A stretch of 7,334 nt of DNA from NCBI GenBank assembly GCA_028817775.1, contig JAPPOW010000119.1, positions 1 to 7,334 on the forward strand, written 5' to 3'. Source of the DNA: Candidatus Melainabacteria bacterium (lineage in GTDB: Bacteria > Cyanobacteriota > Vampirovibrionia > LMEP-6097). Made by a program: the position numbers and the translations under genes. How positions within the stretch are numbered: position 1 is the stretch's first letter; each line of letters begins with the position of its first letter. Under the pieces are notes generated by a model. The model was not told where the DNA came from and made no database searches. It saw only the letters and a program-made list of their open reading frames with translations. Of this stretch, positions 5,621 through 7,334 are shown in pieces.

Positions 5621-6197
5621 CTTGTCCTCCTTTGATTGATAGGTTAATTTTAAAAACTCCAGCCTGGCTTGGTACCACTAAATCGGTGATTCCTTCTTTA
5701 CTATTAGTGCCAATGGCAAAGACTTTCAGGAAATCTGGGTGATAGTAATCTTTGATATTTTGGTAACTTACTAAGCTAGGGTCAGCGGCTAATATATAAC
5801 GGTTGATATGGGCTGGCACTGAGACAATAGAGCTGCGTGATTGTTTTAGTGGGATAGTTGCATTAATGATGTGGGTTCGTTGGGCTTGTCCTAGAACTAA
5901 ATCTTGGTTCTCATCTTTATTTAGAACTAAGTGCAGTTGATAAATCCCGGCTTGGGTATCAACGGTAAGATCGGTTGACCCCTGCTCTTCCAGTCCCTGA
6001 ATCACCAGTACACTTTGTGATTCTTCATTGGCTAAGCCAGATACTGGGTAGATATTGACTAACTTGGGGTTGAGTACTAATGGCTTTGCAATAATCAATG
6101 AGCCAAAATCAATTAAGCTAAATCTACCACGTGCTACTTTAAGCTCAATTGCTTGGACTTGGATACAAGTTAGTACTAGTGCTAGTAGGATTCTCAT
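5565..6197 (-). CDS. Secreted protein with two tandem pilus/secretin N-terminal-like domains
   Basis: This 210-residue protein has a signal peptide (MRILLALVLTCIQVQA, cleavage likely after residue 16) and then two repeated beta-rich units, about 26-92 and 114-188. The clearest internal match is GSTDLTVDTQAGIYQLHL (73-90) against GITDLVVPSQAGVFKINL (169-186). Each is preceded by an NPxLV/DPSLV segment (43-47 and 139-143). This layout, a strand set followed by 'G-x-T-D-L-x-V...G', resembles the N-terminal domain of CpaC/RcpA-type pilus secretins and related T2SS/T3SS proteins. No secretin barrel follows, so it would be a soluble periplasmic protein rather than an outer-membrane channel. The start codon overlaps the upstream stop (ATGA, 6197-6194) and has a weak AAAGG 6 nt away. 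The 3' end overlaps the next gene by 56 bp. Domain assignment is by eye. Confidence 0.8.
   Translation of the reverse strand: MRILLALVLTCIQVQAIELKVARGRFSLIDFGSLIIAKPLVLNPKLVNIYPVSGLANEESQSVLVIQGLEEQGSTDLTVDTQAGIYQLHLVLNKDENQDLVLGQAQRTHIINATIPLKQSRSSIVSVPAHINRYILAADPSLVSYQNIKDYYHPDFLKVFAIGTNSKEGITDLVVPSQAGVFKINLSIKGGQDEDHTNIIDLASITSSSI
5626..5631 (-). promoter_or_regulatory. Strong Shine-Dalgarno inside the preceding gene
   Basis: AGGAGG, within AAAGGAGGA on the minus strand (5633-5625), lies 5 nt before the ATG at 5620. It is the strongest ribosome binding site in the window and sits within the coding sequence of the upstream gene. It supports real translation of the overlapping gene from 5620. 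Confidence 0.75.
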
Positions 6198-6742
6198 CGA
6201 TTGCCTTTGGTTAATTTCTCTAGCTCTAATAAAGTTGTTTGATTTGTCATGCTGATTAATTTCTGAGCTGCATTGGCACTTGTTTGAGCTAGATTCTGAT
6301 CACGTTGATAACGAGGCTGGTAGTAAGCTCGCCAGCTTTGATATTGCTCTTGTAGCTTTAGTTTGCTATTTTGTATCAAATCTATTGCTTGCTCCTTTCC
6401 ACGGCTGAGAAAGTTTTTGCTGGCGATTTTTTGTGCTCGGGCTAATTCTGAGTTTTGCTTGAGGCTTGAGCTGAACAATAAATCAATTGCCTTTTGGTCA
6501 ATCATTTGAGTTTCACTAGCGCTGCGCTTGGCTATCAAAGATTTATGAGAAGGCAACTCAATTAGAATGGCAGCTTCTATTGCAGGCTTCGGCTTAGCTT
6601 TCTTTTTGACTTTCTTTCTTCTCAGCTTTTTGACTGGCTTTGCTTTAGCTTCTGGTTTGGATAAGTGACCTAGAGAAGCAGCAGAAATTGGTCCAGTGCA
6701 GTAGCAGACTAGTGTGATAACCACAATTAGAATTTGTAACAT
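6194..6742 (-). CDS. Hypothetical secreted or membrane-anchored protein with Lys-rich basic segment
   Basis: I do not recognise this 182-residue protein. A hydrophobic N-terminus (residues 2-20) ending in GPISAAS suggests a signal peptide cut near residue 21, or an uncleaved anchor. A strongly basic Lys/Pro/Ala tract (about 29-53, including KKLRRKKVKKKAKPKP) follows. The C-terminal half (about 80-182) looks mostly helical, rich in Gln/Ala/Lys/Leu with a tyrosine cluster (WRAYYQPRYQRDQ, 137-149), and may form a coiled coil. The basic tract could bind anionic cell-wall polymers or nucleic acid; this is speculation. The ATG lies 15 bases after the stop of the 55-residue gene, in the same frame, without a Shine-Dalgarno sequence. 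The stop overlaps the next start (ATGA), which supports a shared operon. Confidence 0.75.
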   Translation of the reverse strand: MLQILIVVITLVCYCTGPISAASLGHLSKPEAKAKPVKKLRRKKVKKKAKPKPAIEAAILIELPSHKSLIAKRSASETQMIDQKAIDLLFSSSLKQNSELARAQKIASKNFLSRGKEQAIDLIQNSKLKLQEQYQSWRAYYQPRYQRDQNLAQTSANAAQKLISMTNQTTLLELEKLTKGNR

Positions 6743-6757
6743 TTGATTTATTAGAGC

Positions 6758-6925
6758 TTAATACTTGGGTTTAAGTAATTTAAATAATTTTGTTCTTAAG
6801 TCACTGTCATCATCTTGTAGGGTTGGATGCCAACTTAAAAGATAGCTGCACAACAAGGCGATGCACATCATTGCACCTGTTGCGATAAGTGTACTTTTGT
6901 TTTCAAGCAGGAAGTTTACTAACAT
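6758..6925 (-). CDS. Small single-pass membrane protein, 55 residues
   Basis: This small ORF encodes 55 residues from ATG 6925. A hydrophobic segment (about 13-31, TLIATGAMMCIALLCSYLL) forms one predicted membrane helix. A short acidic stretch (DDDSD, 38-42) and a basic amphipathic tail (LRTKLFKLLKPKY, 43-55) follow. An in-frame ATG at 6934 would add three residues, but AAAGGA (6939-6934) touches that codon, while it sits 8 nt before 6925, the better start. The gene overlaps the 3' end of the 85-residue gene by 23 bp in another frame. It fills what would otherwise be a gap of about 160 bp in the operon. I assign no function. Small single-helix proteins in envelope operons often act as assembly or anchoring subunits, but nothing here proves that. 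Confidence 0.6.
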   Translation of the reverse strand: MLVNFLLENKSTLIATGAMMCIALLCSYLLSWHPTLQDDDSDLRTKLFKLLKPKY

Positions 6926-7160
6926 AACGTTCATCCTTTAAGACCATCGTAACATAACTCTTGATCAGTAAAGAAGCTCCTATCAACAGAAGGGAAAATT
7001 CTTCTAGAAAAGTTATGATACTAAATGGTTTTGCTTCAATCAGCATCTTTAATATATCTATGCAAAAGGGTGAGCAAAAGCTTAAACCAACTAGTTTCCA
7101 GAAATCAGCTACGAACTTCTGTGTGTCATTATAGTTATGCATAGATTGTTTCGACCTCAT
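6903..7160 (-). CDS. Small membrane protein with two predicted helices, 85 residues (first gene of operon)
   Basis: I do not recognise this protein. From ATG 7160 it has 85 residues: a polar N-terminus (MRSKQSMHNYNDTQKF), a hydrophobic stretch of about 21-41 (including LVGLSFCSPFCIDILKML) and a second one of about 54-74 (FSLLLIGASLLIKSYVTMVL). A short charged tail (KDERYVSKLPA) ends it. Two membrane helices with both ends on the same side are predicted. The ORF can extend to TTG 7169, but that codon overlaps a TATTAT -10-like box, so ATG 7160 is preferred; ATG 7142 is a further option. There is no Shine-Dalgarno sequence, which fits a leaderless message. Its stop overlaps the start of the 55-residue gene, and it appears to open the minus-strand operon. 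Confidence 0.6.
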   Translation of the reverse strand: MRSKQSMHNYNDTQKFVADFWKLVGLSFCSPFCIDILKMLIEAKPFSIITFLEEFSLLLIGASLLIKSYVTMVLKDERYVSKLPA

Positions 7161-7168
7161 AGCAATCA

Positions 7169-7174
7169 ATAATA
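7169..7174 (-). promoter_or_regulatory. Candidate -10 element of the minus-strand operon
   Basis: TATTAT (5 of 6 to consensus, minus strand 7174-7169) ends eight bases before ATG 7160, predicting an almost leaderless transcript. The -35 position at a 17-nt spacing reads TTCATT, only 3 of 6. Being the start of a six-gene run without an upstream gene on this strand makes a promoter here likely, but the exact box is uncertain. Confidence 0.35.
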
Positions 7175-7176
7175 GC

Positions 7177-7313
7177 TAGAGCTCAATAGAAAATGAAAGG
7201 GGTCAAAAGTCCTCTGGCTAAATTCCTTAATTCCTAGCTATATCAACAAATCCGGACTTTATTTCTGAAAAAATTACTAAAGAAAATAATTTAAGGGGGT
7301 CATTTGAGCTCTA
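7177..7313. repeat. Inverted-repeat-bounded segment, about 137 bp, possible MITE-like element or regulatory region
   Basis: A perfect 10-bp inverted repeat, TAGAGCTCAA (7177-7186) and TTGAGCTCTA (7304-7313), bounds the segment. Inside is a second inverted pair, AAAGTCC (7206-7212) and GGACTTT (7254-7260). Two GGGGTCA motifs (7198-7204 and 7296-7302) lie next to the two ends in the same orientation. No coding frame is seen inside. GAGCTC is itself palindromic, which makes the outer match less surprising. No flanking direct duplication is evident. Confidence 0.3.
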
Positions 7314-7334
7314 TCCAGCCTCTGTGCGTAGGGA

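Noticed and set aside
7256..7334. Short minus-strand frames entering from the right edge that could be the 3' end of another gene
   Set aside because: Two different frames are open over about 10-20 codons and neither shows a recognisable motif, so no gene can be chosen.

Overview
The window looks like a moderately AT-rich bacterial chromosome segment with standard stop usage: TAA, TAG and TGA all end convincing genes. Two enzymes are recognised with confidence, AnmK (anhydro-N-acetylmuramic acid kinase) and pyruvate kinase, so the cell makes peptidoglycan and runs glycolysis. The secreted proteins on the right, one resembling pilus/secretin N-terminal domains and one with 'RLxxLE...FG' repeats, recall uncharacterised proteins of non-photosynthetic Cyanobacteriota (Vampirovibrionia/Melainabacteria). 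That placement is an impression from memory, not a result.

Layout. Positions 2-457 (+) hold the 3' end of a DUF4143-type ATPase. Positions 501-1658 (-) hold a complete, convergent ATPase of the same broad class. A 229-bp divergent intergenic region (1659-1887) carries promoter-like TATAAT boxes and a 31-codon ORF whose stop abuts the GTG start of anmK (1888-2961, +). Pyruvate kinase (2967-4508, +) follows after 5 bp, presumably in the same operon. A weak hairpin lies at 4508-4533, where pyk meets a minus-strand operon.

The minus-strand operon (7160 down to 4533) has six tightly packed or overlapping genes: a two-helix membrane protein, a 55-residue single-helix membrane protein, and four proteins with Sec signal peptides. 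None has a function I can assign. The 210-residue member contains two tandem copies of a beta-rich unit like the N-terminal domain of pilus/secretin proteins, so a cell-envelope or surface-appendage role is a reasonable hypothesis. The last gene (4533-5003) contains two oppositely oriented, in-frame copies of a dispersed palindromic repeat of the 'CGTCATTGCGAG...AAGCAATCC' type.

The genes fall into three units. The left one is accessory ATPases. The middle one is a metabolic pair (peptidoglycan sugar salvage and glycolysis). The right one is a putative envelope-protein operon and is the best candidate for an undescribed system. No tRNA, rRNA, CRISPR array or transposase was seen.
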